Shown here in pieces: positions 1 through 10,204 of a stretch of DNA of 64,000 nucleotides. The translations under genes and the position numbers were made by a program. Below the pieces are notes generated by a model that was given only the letters and a program-made list of their open reading frames with translations, had not been told where the DNA came from and searched no databases. Position 1 is the stretch's first letter. Each line of letters begins with the position of its first letter. Location: positions 4,590,501 to 4,654,500 of the forward strand of contig NC_056422.1 of NCBI RefSeq assembly GCF_905147365.1, read 5' to 3'. The DNA is from Aricia agestis (taxonomy: Eukaryota > Arthropoda > Insecta > Lepidoptera > Lycaenidae).

Positions 1-189
1 ATAAAACATATAACGTGATAAGACTTTACAGTTTTATGCCAGTTATTTTAAATTACCAAATAACATTATAACTAACGACTAGTTACTCTGACTATTATAA
101 TATTGGTTAACTTTTATGACAATTGGATTATCCAAGAGCCAGCGATAGGCAGATTTTTGTCATTTTATAAAAGCTGAAAGTTTTCCTGT
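1..189. other. AT-rich sequence, nothing recognised
   Basis: No open frame with protein-like composition and no repeat found elsewhere in the window. It runs up to the first fold-back element. Confidence 0.4.
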
Positions 190-590
190 ATGAACAAACA
201 GCAACTATAGAATTTCGATCGCGTTTAGGAGGTATCCAGTTTTTAAGGTCTACCTAGCCTTTGATACAATGTAAAGCGCTTTTTTTTCTTACTTCTTTCG
301 GAAATGTAGGAATCTCATCTCAGACACCCTTAATTATTCCCTAAAATGCCAAAAGTATTACACTTTAAGGTGGTATGGCAGTGGGAAGTAACTGGCATAA
401 GTTGTCTGGCAATAGGGAGCAACTCTCATAAGGGTCCGTCAGTGGGAGACGAGATTCGAGAGAGAGTGGGAAAGAGGAAAAAAAAATACCTTAAATTTTA
501 TAGAAGGTGCGGTAGACTTTCAAAACTGGATACCTCCTAAAGTATCCGCGACCAAAGCTCTATAATAGTTGGTTGCCGTTCTTACCTCTA
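190..590. mobile_element. Fold-back MITE, CAACTATGGAG family, copy 1
   Basis: The left end (AGCAACTATAGA, then TAGGAGGTATCCAGTTTT) and the right end (AAAACTGGATACCTCCTAA, then CTATAATAGTTGG) are inverted copies of each other over roughly 70 bases with scattered mismatches. The same arms recur at 27060-27750 (both arms) and 37376-37586 (left arm only). The open frame at 346-540 lies inside and is a by-product. No transposase is present, so this is a non-autonomous DNA element; superfamily not determined. Confidence 0.75.
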
Positions 591-598
591 TATGAGTT

Positions 599-806
599 AC
601 TAGCTTTTGCCCCCGGCTTCGATTGCGTGAAATTCAAAAACCGCGTAAAACACGAGTATTTTAGGAACATTATGTTTTTCAAAAACCAAAAGTAGCCTTT
701 GTTACTCTTCATTCTTTCGATTTAGTATGTGCTAAAAATCATGTCGATTAGTTGCTTCGCTAGGGCGTGAAGGAAGGACCAACAAACATACTTTCCCATT
801 TATACT
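599..806 (-). mobile_element. Lep1-like Helitron, reversed, degenerate
   Basis: Read on the minus strand it ends in a GAAGCCGGGGGCAAAAGCTAG terminus (CTAGT-type Helitron 3' end) and begins near ACTTTCCCATTTATA-type sequence reversed, with the standard 'drug-like' middle GGCGTGAAGGAAGGACC and ATGTCGATTAGTTGC. These are the hallmarks of lepidopteran non-autonomous Helitrons. No Rep/helicase coding sequence. Confidence 0.6.
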
Positions 807-2040
807 TTAAGTTTAAATTGGAAAGTACGAGTCTAGCATAATGATTATAGGTAAAAGAAAACTCTGGCTGTTTCTGGCTCTTGGTTTAGCTTATGAGTAG
901 TTACAATATGACAGAGCGGTGCCTATTCTACTTTAACATCAGCTTTGCATGATAACGCTAATATTTTGTATTCTAAATCAAATTCTTTTATGAGATGATA
1001 TACGACATCCCTCGTGTCCTTTTGCAAGAGTGTGATGACCGATGATACATCATCAGCACAGCTCAAGAGATGTACTCAAAATTTTGGGTACGTTCAGTTA
1101 CTCCAATTAACCAAATAGTTTGTCCAATAAACCAAAAAAATTAATAGCAACAAAAAAAAGTTTCGTTACACTCACTCTCGATACACCAAAAGCTCTTTTC
1201 CTAAATTTTTAATAAAAAAAATTTTTTTTTAATTCTTTCAGGCACCGGGGACTGTTTTCGTTTTCTAGAACCTAAAAATACAAAAAAAAACTCATATTAT
1301 ATTGTGGAATATTATTTTATATTTAAATATTCTTGTAGCACACTACCTTTAACTATTTTTCTATACGGCGGAAAAAGCCACAAAGTTCACTGCGGCTTTT
1401 TAACAAAATTAAAACAAAACATTATAAACTTTCAATTATATACTTTTCGAAATGGTTAGTATATAAAAGGCAAATTCATGTACTAATTTTTCCGATAATA
1501 ACTGCTCAACTAAAGAAAAATTAAAGAAATAAATTTCGTACATAGAAAAAGGAAACAAAAGCCATTAGGGCAAACGATTCCCTAGTACTAGTACTAAGAG
1601 ACGATTCCGTGGAAAAAGGCCACAGACGCAATAGTGTCTTTTTTCCAGGTAATTACTTATAAGAATGTAAAACATTGTTTATACTTACTGTGTGTTCCCT
1701 TTTACGGTTAACACAAAGTAATTTAAACAAAAAACAGTGCAATGACTCATACGTGAGCTCGCGTGAGTAAGGGCGTGGTGGCGCGAGCGCCTCGTCCCCG
1801 CCCCGCGCGTCCTTTCACGCACTCCAAGAAAACGGTCACTGAAGCCTTTGTTGCTTTTTTCGCCGGGGAATTTAAGAGCTAGCAAATGTGGCATTTTTTA
1901 AAACTTCATTTACAGGTTATTAAAATTAACTTTTTACTACTTTTTACACTGAAGGTTATAGATAATGAGCTGCTGATTTCGATTTTGCAATAAAAATAAA
2001 AAGCCATAGTGACCAGGGCGCCCTTATTCATAGGATACGA
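807..2040. other. Unassigned AT-rich stretch with a GC-rich patch
   Basis: No recognisable gene or repeat family. A GC-rich patch at about 1755-1830 (GTGGCGCGAGCGCC, CCCCGCCCCGCGCG) stands out from the AT-rich surroundings. The 69-codon minus-strand frame at 1685-1894 overlaps it and is Arg/His-rich, as expected from GC-rich noise. Confidence 0.4.
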
Positions 2041-2043
2041 CGA

Positions 2044-2086
2044 TATATATATACAAGAATTGCTCGTTTAAAGATATAAGATTTAT
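2044..2086 (-). mobile_element. Helitron family C, 5' end fragment
   Basis: ATATACAAGAATTGCTCGTT followed by TAAAGATATAAGAT is the reversed 5' end of the family seen whole at 12482-12680, 26733-26893 and 60409-60560. Only the terminal ~43 bases survive. Confidence 0.6.
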
Positions 2087-2116
2087 AGCTACCAACAGCG
2101 TGTCTCCATACGCGTA

Positions 2117-2147
2117 CCCTCCCCGCTCGCCCCTCGCCCCTCGCCCC
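2117..2147 (-). other. Potential G-quadruplex
   Basis: On the minus strand five runs of three or four G are separated by 1-5 bases: GGGG-CGA-GGGG-CGA-GGGG-CGAGC-GGGG-A-GGG. This satisfies the usual quadruplex pattern (four runs of at least 3 G, loops up to 7). It is a short (TCGCCCC) tandem array on the plus strand. Function unknown. Confidence 0.7.
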
Positions 2148-2230
2148 ACCGAAGAGTACTAAAAATCGTACACTGCGAATTTCTCTTTCACTTTTGCCGA
2201 GCTGTTGCGTGCGGTTTTTAGACTTGATAA

Positions 2231-2554
2231 TCTTATATACCTATATTATAAAATTCTCGTGTCACAATGTTAGGCCGCGTACTCCTCCGAAACGGCTTTA
2301 CTGATTTTAACCAAATTTTATATGCATATTCAGTGGGTCTGAGAATCGGCTACTGGGCACTTTTTATATTGATAAGTGAATTTGTTGAATAAATAATAGT
2401 AAATTATTACTCCTCGAGACTGACGGCGACCATTGTTTGTGCGAAGGGATAACGATGGACGTTGCCATGGTGACATACTTATTTAGTCACTTCAATAAAA
2501 TAATACGGGTGAAATACTTTATATGGCAAAGAAACGTTTGCCGGGACAGCTAGT
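2231..2554 (+). mobile_element. Helitron family B (GACAGCTAGT end), copy 1
   Basis: Starts TCTTATATACCTATATTATA, continues TCTCGTGTCACAATGTTAGG, and ends GTTTGCCGGGACAGCTAGT. Near-identical copies lie at 9632-9966 (+) and 21466-21780 (-), and a truncated one at 61255-61420. CTAGT-type 3' end with a GC hairpin before it, and no terminal inverted repeats, fit a non-autonomous Helitron. Confidence 0.8.
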
Positions 2555-2562
2555 AATAAGTA

Positions 2563-2888
2563 ATACCAGCTCCCCCACCGGCATCCTCCGGTCTCGGTGA
2601 CGGTGGCTGGTGGTTTCATTGAAAACAGGACAGGCAGGATTAATTTTGAAGTACAGTAGTTTTTTTACTCTCATAGCACGACTAGCGAGAGATCAGGCTC
2701 ATCAGGCGCAGGACCGACCTCTTACATATTATACGCATGGATAATCTTACTTATCAGACAATCAGTCTGCCTGCATTGTCCTAACCAACCTTTGAAACTT
2801 CCCGTGTTTCCATCTCGGGAAATGGAAATCGAACCCAGAACCTTCGAGTCAAGAGCCACGTACTAAACTTCTAGACCACGGAGACTTA
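2563..2888 (-). mobile_element. tRNA-headed SINE A, degenerate
   Basis: Reversed copy of the SINE seen intact at 23796-24180. The 3' region (CGGTGACGGTGGCTGG) is at the left and the pol III head (TCTAGACCACGGAG, reverse of CTCCGTGGTCTAGA box A) at the right. Body is diverged and partly deleted. Confidence 0.75.
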
Positions 2889-3127
2889 TAGACGGAACAT
2901 ATTTTATTATAGCAGCATTGCACTTCAGACTTATGAGTCTCTTATTAAGACGTCTTTGAGGATCCGGCTGACACACTCGAATAATATTAATAACTGACGT
3001 GAAAAATCGTAAAATTTTCACGTTTATGGGCTATTTCATGGATTAATACTCAATTATTCTTCTCATTCCGAGTATTGCTCAGTGTTTTCTCTTCGATAAC
3101 TTAAACTTCGAAACTTTATGACTTTTA

Positions 3128-3274
3128 GGGCCTGTTTTCACCACTTCCTGATAAGTAACGAATAGGCTATCCACCAATTAACTTGACAGAATATGAAGTT
3201 TAGAGAAGAAAAAAAAACAATATATATATGAATAGCCTATTCGGCACTTTATCAGAAAGTGGTGAAACATGCCC
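3128..3274. mobile_element. PIF/Harbinger-like MITE, TTA target duplication
   Basis: Terminal inverted repeats GGGCCTGTTTTCACCACTT and GGGCATGTTTCACCACTT, flanked by TTA at 3125-3127 and 3275-3277. A sister copy sits at 46474-46617 with the same ends and TTA duplication. The 3-bp TTA duplication is characteristic of PIF/Harbinger elements. Length 147 bp, no coding capacity. Confidence 0.85.
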
Positions 3275-3351
3275 TTAAAGTCGTGAATAATAATAGTGGA
3301 TAATATGGAAAACTGAATGTGTAGGGACTAGGGGGCACGGAAAATTATTTA

Positions 3352-3701
3352 GGCCCGATTCGACCAAACTTGAAGTTACACGAGTATAACTATCATGAGA
3401 ATAATTTTACTCCTTTAATTTACTCTATTTATCGTTTGCATTTTACCAAGTTACTCAAAGAGTATGAAATAAAATGTCATTATAGTTCACAATGACACCG
3501 ACCGTGACAGTTGACACCCTGTTGTGCAACTATTCTCAGTTTAATATTTACTCCACCAAAATAGCCCGTGTAAATATTTACTCCCGTGTAATTACCTCAT
3601 TCTTGGATTAGAAGTTGGAAAAACGCAAAACCAGCTTACTCTTAGATTAGGAGACAGTTATACTCGAGTAAAATTTTACTCCAGTTTGGTCGAATCCGCC
3701 C
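3352..3701. mobile_element. MITE with GATTCGACCAAACT ends, TTA duplication
   Basis: Left end GGCCCGATTCGACCAAACTT and right end reversed GGGCGGATTCGACCAAACTG; TTA at 3349-3351 and 3702-3704. The inner arms (ACGAGTATAACT against AGTTATACTCG) are also inverted. Only copy in the window. PIF/Harbinger-like by target duplication. Confidence 0.8.
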
Positions 3702-3880
3702 TTAGAAAATTACATAATATTATCTTTTATTTTTTTTAAAACCACGCTGATTTTAAATACAAACCTATACATACAATAATTTATTGTTATGGGTCAGTTC
3801 ACAACTTCACATAACAACGTGATGCGTAGATGCAATGCGGCGCAATTCAAATTGGCCATTTTTATCTGAACTTTATTTAA

Positions 3881-4320
3881 GGGGGCGACTAACCCAAAAT
3901 TTTCTATTTTATAATCTTATATTCATTTTTATATTTGAAAATAAGCCCCGAATTGTTTCATTTTCTAAAATTAGATACTACATTATATTTCCAAGAATCC
4001 GATCTGAGCAAAAACACGATATCTTAAAATTTTCTCGATAGAAAAAAAATCACAAAGATGCATCTAATTTTTCATTTATTGCCATAACCGTGCATTAAAC
4101 TAAGTTAATATTTAACACATGGTATACAAATTATACAATTCTATCATTGAGAAACCGACCTAACGGATTTTTAAAATATTGTATATTAATTATCGAGTTA
4201 TTGAGAAAAAAACAATTTGGCGATGAATAGACGTCGTCCTTTTTCACCTGGCATATGAAAGACGGGCGTGAGTGTGAAGAGAGAAGGACGATGTTCGATT
4301 TTTTTGGGTTAGTCGCCCTC
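3881..4320. mobile_element. MITE GGGGGCGACTAACCC family, copy 1
   Basis: Ends GGGGGCGACTAACCCAAAA and (reversed) GAGGGCGACTAACCCAAAA, flanked by TTAA at 3877-3880 and 4321-4324. 440 bp. This is the uninterrupted reference copy for the nested copies at 20400-21318 and 40411-42710. Superfamily not certain; TTAA duplication is used by piggyBac and Kolobok-type elements. Confidence 0.85.
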
Positions 4321-4324
4321 TTAA

Positions 4325-4500
4325 TACAAAAAAAGACATTGATTTATTTTATGTAACGCTTTTATTTTATTTTATTTTCTTGCAACTGTGATTGTGCACA
4401 ATAAAGTATATTTCATTCATTCATTGTCATTGAATTGACAGAATTTTCAGTCACGGTATTGGATTACCTGTTCCAAATAGGACATCCTGCAATGTTTTCA
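4325..4500 (+). mobile_element. Possible LINE 3' tail
   Basis: TTTATTTTATTTTCTTGCAAC, then GATTGTGCACAATAAAGTAT with an AATAAA signal and a CATT repeat after it, resembling lepidopteran LINE 3' untranslated ends. No coding sequence, so the call is weak. Confidence 0.3.
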
Positions 4501-4795
4501 CGCTAGAGTGCAGCACCAGCACAGACAGTTAACAAAAAGTTTTCTTCAACCGTCGACATTTGACAACTTTTCTGACAATATTCTGGTCGGATTATTAAAG
4601 CCAAATGACAGCAGCAATCTTTTTTTGACGTCCAGTCGGCACGTGCCGCACGTTGACAATTTAATCTGATATATGTGTAAGTGTAAACGTACACATATTT
4701 TTACACATAGATGAAACCAATTTCGGTTACGTTTGGCAGCTCGAGATTATTGCTCTATTACGCTAGGTATATTAACTTTATGGTTCATTTCACGT
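4501..4795. repeat. Dispersed repeat shared with 23395-23608
   Basis: GACGTCCAGTCGGCACGTGC and GCTCGAGATTATTGCTCTAT occur in the same order at 23420-23580. The left part (CAGCACCAGCACAGACAG, TTTGACAACTTTTCTG) recurs at 49540-49600 and 56690-56790. The 23.3-kb copy has inverted ends, so this is probably the right half of a DNA element. Confidence 0.65.
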
Positions 4796-4798
4796 GAA

Positions 4799-5116
4799 TT
4801 TTTTTTTTTTAATGAGATAAGGGGGCAAACGAGCAAACGGGTCACCTGATGGAAAGCAACTTCCGTCGCCCATGGACACTCGCAGCATCAGAAGAGCTGC
4901 AGGTGCGTTGCCGGCCTTTTAAAAGGGAATAGGAAAGGGTAGGGATGGGAAGGGAAGGGAATAGGGTAGGGTAGGGAATAGGGGATTGGGCCTCCGGTAA
5001 ACTCACTCACTCGGCGAAACACAGCGCAAGCGCTGTTTCACGCCGGTTTTCTGTGAGAACGTGGTATTTCTCCGGTCGAGCCGGCCCATTCGTGCCGAAG
5101 CATGGCTCTCCCACGT
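4799..5116 (-). mobile_element. Short poly(A) retroelement 'SINE-L', full length, copy 1
   Basis: Reversed: poly(T) at the left, ACGTGGGAGAGCCATGC-type 5' end at the right. Internal order read on the minus strand: head with CGGCTCGACCGG, then GTGAAACAGCGCTTGCGCTG, a variable TTCCC/CCCTA tract, then LTS tail AAAAGGCCGGCAACGCACC, GTCCATGGGCGACGGAAG and TTTGCCCCCTTATCTC before poly(A). The last ~110 bases match the 3' end of a LINE at 22995-23117. Eleven copies or fragments occur in the window. Confidence 0.85.
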
Positions 5117-6650
5117 ATAATTTCTTCATGGGCTTGTAGTCTTTAAACTACTTCTGCTATAAAAACACGACCCGAATGTACCCAAAGTAACGTCCATGGC
5201 ATCAAACACCAAAATAGTACTTACATTGATATCAAACAAATATCAAACTTTTGGAGTTCTCTGCTTTTCACCATTCAGAATGGTAGAAATTTTATGAGAA
5301 TTCAATATTTTGTAGTTCTATTTATAGGAGTCAAGTAAAGAACAAGGCTGTATTTTAGTAGCAGAATCGTTTTAGAAACTGAAATACTACTCGTAGCAAG
5401 TTACAGAAACTTTCAATATACTGAATTATAATAGGTACGTATCGTAAACTTGCGTGAACCTATAATTTATCGTGATTCGTGAAAAATTTGAAAATTGGTT
5501 ACATAATGAAAGAGATTGAAAATTTTCTACGTTCATATAAATTCATTGCATAAACTCTTGCAGATTTCCAGATTTTATAAGTAGATTTTGAAGCGAGTGA
5601 ACTGAGGATTTACAGAAAATTGCAGCAAAATCCTCAAAGAAAATCATGTACGTATCACAACAATAAATTAAATCTATGGCATACTAGAAATTAAATTTAT
5701 GTTTTCTAACATAATATGAATATAATAATATTAATGTTTTGAACGGTGAGGTCCCAGTCGGTGTGGCGGCCAGTAGATCCGACATTTTCCGATTTCCTTA
5801 GATTTTATGCTGCTCCACCCTTTGCCTTTAGATGTTGTGACATTGGCTTGGTGGAGAGGGGTCACTCAAGCTGGGTGGAGTTTCTAGGTTGTTAAAAAGA
5901 CATCGTTCTGTGTCGAATCTACCCGCCATGTGGCTTAGGACTTTATCGTTCCTGTCTTTTATAGCCATTTTTATATTATAATCTTTTATGTGTTCGGTTG
6001 ACACCTCCGTGGCTCTTTAAAAAAAAAAAAAAAAAATCATAATATGAAACTTACTCTAATTTTAATTTTTGGTTCTCGAACCGAACTTTACCTAGTGTAG
6101 TAATTATGATAACGATGGATAACGTAACAATATAATGTACCTACTCCTATCTAAAGTTGAACTACTGTCCTAAGGAATGTGTTCATTTTTGTGATGTACG
6201 GAAGACTATTTTTCTGTATCTAATATTTAGTCATCAATAAGTACATTTTATGGCTTATTTATTGACGGATACAAAAAAATATTCCAGTGCTCCCATTCAG
6301 ACAACAACAACATGAAAATAATCATCATCATCATATCATCATCATCATCATAATAATATTAATACTCGAACGAAAAACTTTGTAACCCTTTTTACGAAAA
6401 ATGGGGAGACGTAGGTGCATGAAATTTTGCACAGTTATAGTTTATATGGTGAAGGAGTGCATCGAGCTATTATTATTTTGAAATTATGCTTTTATCATAC
6501 ATTTTTTTTACAAATAAAACATTACACACACTACAACACACACACATAGGAAATGACAGATTTTTGAGTGACAAGCCTATACATACGAATTAAACTCTTT
6601 TATTTATGGTTGAAGTCTGTTGACAACAAGGTGACAAATTGATTATAGTT
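5117..6650. other. Upstream region of the secreted-protein gene, no repeats recognised
   Basis: The longest stretch without an identified element. It holds an 18-base A run at 6019-6036 and an ATC microsatellite at about 6320-6352. A first non-coding exon for the gene at 6833 should lie here or further upstream, but I cannot place it. Confidence 0.4.
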
Positions 6651-6818
6651 TAGTCAATGCTTACACAGCCAGTCTGAGATCAGCTGAGTTCCAGAGACAA
6701 GAGTTGAAAACAATATGATAAAGTCAATATTTTTTACAAAATATAGTAGTCCTAATGTCGTTGAAACTAAGGTCGAATTTCGACCCTTGGGCGATCTCTA
6801 GTTAACATAAAACCCTTA

Positions 6819-6827
6819 TTCTTGCAG
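6819..6827 (+). promoter_or_regulatory. Splice acceptor before the start codon
   Basis: ACCCTTATTCTTGCAG is a pyrimidine-rich acceptor ending at AG 6826-6827, followed by AGAAA and the ATG at 6833. It implies an upstream 5' untranslated exon, as is common for insect secreted-protein genes. Seen directly; usage is inference. Confidence 0.6.
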
Positions 6828-6832
6828 AGAAA

Positions 6833-7126
6833 ATGGCTACCTTTGTAGTTCTACTAGCAATTTTAACAGCTGCCGCTGCTCAGAGGCCATTTTTCGCTGG
6901 TTCCAAACCAATAGGATTTCCAGACATACAACCAGAAACTCCGCCTCCCATTCAAGATCTGCCGCTCGAAGCCAGAGGAGATCGGGAACTGGTGGAGCGT
7001 TTGAAGCAATTGCCAGTAGACAAGCAGCCGTTTTGGTTCTTGAACTGGCGGCAGTATGAGGAGCAGATGAAAAACCCGGAAACTTATTCACTGAGACCGA
7101 GCATTTTCAATAGACAAGACCCATAA
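6833..7126 (+). CDS. Small secreted protein, function unknown
   Basis: A complete 97-codon frame ending in TAA. Residues 1-16 (MATFVVLLAILTAAAA) are a typical signal peptide with cleavage expected near A16/Q17. The mature ~81 residues start RPFFAGSKPIGFPD, have a proline-rich stretch at about 34-43 (PETPPPIQDLP), then a charged part ending LVERLKQLPVDKQPFWFLNW, and a C-terminus with no cysteine and no membrane segment. The ATG is preceded by AGAAA directly after a splice acceptor. An AATAAA signal at 7164-7169 lies 38 bases after the stop. The 84-codon minus-strand frame over the same bases is a shadow. I do not recognise a named family; I infer a soluble secreted protein. It is the only frame here with gene signals on both sides and no transposon context. 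Confidence 0.85.
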   Translation: MATFVVLLAILTAAAAQRPFFAGSKPIGFPDIQPETPPPIQDLPLEARGDRELVERLKQLPVDKQPFWFLNWRQYEEQMKNPETYSLRPSIFNRQDP

Positions 7127-7163
7127 TGTGGAACGACTGCTCACTCCTACAAATCTCCATATA

Positions 7164-7169
7164 AATAAA
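7164..7169 (+). terminator. Poly(A) signal of the secreted-protein gene
   Basis: AATAAA within ATATAAATAAAAATT, 38 bases after the stop codon. Confidence 0.7.
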
Positions 7170-7396
7170 AATTAACTTAAAATTTCGTTATTCGTTTTAA
7201 ACGTTTTAAAAGTCGAAAATAGCTGAACCGATTTCGCCAGTTTTATAAATATTCAAGTAAGCCCAGGGAAGGTTTATATTATGTGGGAAGTATGTTAATA
7301 TCATTTAGCTGCTATCGCTTCTATAGGTTAAATCCTTGTAGCTTGAATATTGTTTTAAATTTAAATCAAAGTACAGTACCTACTCTCAAATTAATA

Positions 7397-7760
7397 AAGC
7401 CGCCATTCCACCGCGGCGCACGCTGTGCACGGCCACGCGGCGCATGGATTTGTTAGTTTGACTACGTGGGTCAACGTTTTCACCGCAGCACACGCTATGC
7501 ACACGGCCACGACTATGTACAACTGTAGCGCAGCACAGTTTTGAATACTTTGTACACGCTTCCGTGTATCCCGTACACAGCATGCGTAGCGTGGCCAGCG
7601 TTGAGCTACGTGTGCACCATATTCGAGCAAGCTACGTGAGTCAATTCGTGCGTAGCGTGTCCGTGGGTTGCAGTGGACACAGTCACATAATATATTTTCT
7701 TAAAGCGAAGCTTGAGACACGTGCGTAGTTTCTCCGTGCGCTGCGGTGGAATGGCGGCTT
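7397..7760. mobile_element. GC-rich fold-back MITE (GCCGCCATTCCACCGC ends)
   Basis: Ends AAGCCGCCATTCCACCGC and reversed GTGCGCTGCGGTGGAATGGC form inverted repeats. Inner segments CACGCTGTGCACGGCCACG and CACGCTATGCACACGGCCACG are tandem variants. A second copy of the left end begins immediately at 7761 (TAAGCCGCCATTCCACCGC) and breaks off after about 40 bases. The minus-strand frames at 7386-7630 are GC-rich artefacts. Confidence 0.8.
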
Positions 7761-7805
7761 TAAGCCGCCATTCCACCGCAGCGTAGTCTACGCATGCGCA
7801 TGGAA
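7761..7805. mobile_element. Truncated second end of the GCCGCC MITE
   Basis: Head-to-tail repeat of the first element's end, then unrelated sequence (GCGCATGGAAATCTTCGC). Suggests tandem insertion or an unequal exchange product. Confidence 0.65.
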
Positions 7806-7919
7806 ATCTTCGCTAATTGTCGGAACCACGAAAACACCCGAATCTATGAAACTTGCTTTTTGCACCTTGTTCAGAGGAAATAGAAGTAAATATCATATAG
7901 CCGGTGGCAAAAGCTCACC

Positions 7920-8075
7920 GGGAAGCCATCGCGGCGTTACCATGGTAACGTCCAAGCAACGTCAGGCGCCTCTACGTCGCTGCAAAGCACTGTTTTCCTT
8001 AAAGTTAAGTTTAAAACAGCGCTTGCAGCGACGTCTTCCGACGCCCAGGAAATACGACCGTTGCCGAATATTTAC
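7920..8075. mobile_element. Fold-back sequence with ACGTCGCTGCA arms
   Basis: CTACGTCGCTGCAAAGCACTG and AACAGCGCTTGCAGCGACGT are inverted, with looser pairing outward (CAACGTCAGGCGCC against GGGCGTCGGAAGACGT). The 116-codon frame at 7846-8196 reads through this structure and has no gene features. Confidence 0.55.
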
Positions 8076-8449
8076 GAAAATTTCTATGCGCATTATCACT
8101 TTGGAAGCACTGTATTATCTGTTGCATTTTTATTTTTTTGCTTTAGTGGCGAATTGTATTATTTATTTGACAAATTGCTTCCTGAATTATAATTAGAATG
8201 GACATTTTAGAGCTTAGACACTTTACTGTGTTTAAAAATAGCTTATTATATTCATAATAATATTAATATTAGCTATTTACTCATTGTTCCAATTTCTGTC
8301 ACAGTTATCAAAACTGACCTATGAGTTATGACTTATGACACATAAAATTATAAGTAAATAGTACGTGGAAACTTGGTTATAACTTATACTATCAGTATTC
8401 CGTGCACCAAATTATAGGGAAAACAATAAGAACTTTGTGCTCAAATAAT

Positions 8450-8708
8450 AATGGACGCTTCAGTCAGTCTGGCCCCGTGGTAAGTACCTGAAGGACTTGT
8501 GTTACGGGTACCAGACGACGGAAATATATTTAATACTTTTATACTATACATACATTTAAGATTTTTATTATATATGATACACATATTTAATACACATCCA
8601 TGACCCAGGAACTTTGAAAACTTTTTGTTCCGTCGGCGGGATTCGAACCCGCGACCCCCGGCTTGAGCTACCAACGCACTCACCACAGAGCCACAGAGGT
8701 CGTCAAAC
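8450..8708 (-). mobile_element. tRNA-headed SINE B, copy 1
   Basis: Read on the minus strand: CTCTGTGGCTCTGTGGTGAG (box A region), then GCGGGTTCGAATCCCGCC (box B), then GGAACAAAAAGTTTTCAAAG, a TATA-rich middle, and a GGTACCCGTAACACAAGTCC end. A second copy is at 33694-33964. It does not fold as a tRNA at the acceptor stem, so it is a SINE head rather than a tRNA gene. Confidence 0.8.
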
Positions 8709-8711
8709 ATT

Positions 8712-8866
8712 TAAAGATCGGATACCGCGGCTAATTCTGTCTACTCTGCCGCGGCTGTCGGGAAACATTGTATAAAACTCAAAGGGGACTGACTGACATA
8801 GTGATCTATCAACGCATAGCCCGAACCACTGGACGGATCGGGCTGAAATTTGGCATGCAGTTGAAT
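8712..8866 (+). mobile_element. Helitron fragment (TATAAAACTCAAAG type)
   Basis: TATAAAACTCAAAGGGGACT, GATCTATCAACGCATAGCCC and GGCTGAAATTTGGCATGCAG match the 5' half of the Helitron whose reversed copy lies at 32640-32875. It is cut off at 8866 by the next element. Confidence 0.7.
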
Positions 8867-8867
8867 T

Positions 8868-9007
8868 TCGCCGGACCACCACCCCGCACACTATCCGAAA
8901 TATCCTTCCGGCGAGTTCGAGCTCACTCGGCTCAGTACAAAATGTAAGAGACAGCGCAGACGTTCAACTGTTTCTGATCAGAAATTTCGGACAATGTGCG
9001 GCCGGGC
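8868..9007 (-). mobile_element. GCCCGGCCGCACATTGTCCG MITE, one end missing
   Basis: Reversed relative to the complete copy at 18241-18426; ends GACAATGTGCGGCCGGGC followed by TAA. The other terminal ~35 bases are missing, so it starts abruptly at GTTGAATTTCGCCGGACC. Confidence 0.8.
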
Positions 9008-9057
9008 TAATAAAGGCTCTCGGTTCTAAGGTAACAGGCAGACACGATATATACGCG

Positions 9058-9256
9058 GATACGCCCGCAATTCCGTTGCGTCAAAACTCGTTTATCGCTC
9101 GAGAACAGCTTTTTTTTTTTTGAAAAAAGCATCATAATATTATTATTATGGCATAAGGACATAATTATCCCGGGACTCTAAGTATCTCCATACCAAACAG
9201 CCAAATCGGTTCAGCTGTATGGGCGTGAAAAGGATAGACAGACACACTTTTTAATA
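9058..9256 (-). mobile_element. Lep1-like Helitron, reversed, with insertion
   Basis: CGCCCGCAATTCCGTTGCG, GGGACTCTAAGTATCTCCAT and AATCGGTTCAGCTGTATGGG followed by AGACAGACACAC are the reversed Lep1 body. About 60 bases with a T run replace the usual CCGTACATTTTTCC region. Confidence 0.7.
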
Positions 9257-9631
9257 TTGTTATGGATATTTAGAATATCAGTTTAGACTGTGGTTTAGAC
9301 ATTGTTATAATAATATTGTTTCTGATAATAATTTGTGGGTCAACTCTTGTCTCGACTCTTATTGCGACTTGTGGTTGGGTTTTTTCGTTTCTATCTACGT
9401 AACATGCATTCAATAACATAAATTAGTAGTGCCATTAATAATTTCGCATACATTATGAGTTATGACTATATATTGTATGGTAATAATAGCTCGGACGTAA
9501 GTGAATAACAGCCAAATACAAATAAAAAATCCGTTTAAGCCGCCAAAATAGTGAAATTATCAAATTACAAACACGTCTTTGGTTTGCCCCATCATAAATT
9601 TTTTTGCATACTTAAATAAGACAATCTTATC
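9257..9631. other. Unassigned AT-rich sequence
   Basis: No gene or repeated family recognised. Confidence 0.35.
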
Positions 9632-9966
9632 TTCTTATATATATAAAATTTTCGTGTCACAATGTTTGGCCGCGTGCTCCTCCGAAACGGCTTTACTGAT
9701 TTTAACCTTTTATATGCATATTCAGTGGGTCTGAGAATCGGCTACTGGGTACTTTTTATATTGATAAGTACATTTGTTGAATAAATAATAGTAAATTATA
9801 ACAACTCGAGACTGACGGCGACCATTATATTTTGTGCGACGGGATAGCGATGGACGTTGCCATAATGACATAATATTACTTATTTAATCACTTCAATAAA
9901 ATAATACGGGCGAAGTGCTGGCTAAATACTTTATATGGCAAAGAAACGTTTGCCAGGACAGCTAGT
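9632..9966 (+). mobile_element. Helitron family B, copy 2
   Basis: Starts TCTTATATATATAAAATTTT, ends GTTTGCCAGGACAGCTAGT. Near-identical to 2231-2554 with small indels (for example a missing CAAATTTTA after TTTTAACC). Confidence 0.85.
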
Positions 9967-10204
9967 ATTTATATAAAAAATATAATAAGTATAATATGAG
10001 TTAATATAATATAAAATTTCTACAAAATGCTGAATTCCCAAATACTAATTTTTATTGATGTATCTTGTTTTGTTACCAACAATAAATATTTTTTGCGCCG
10101 AAACCCTCACTTTTTTAAAATATTTTTACACACACGGGAACGCAAAAAACGTCCGCTCAGGTCGGCCTGTGGTCAGTCCGACCGTGTATAAGGGCCCTAA
10201 AAGT

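Noticed and set aside
7846..8196. 116-codon open frame
   Set aside because: It crosses a GC-rich fold-back sequence and AT-rich flank; composition changes abruptly and there is no gene context.
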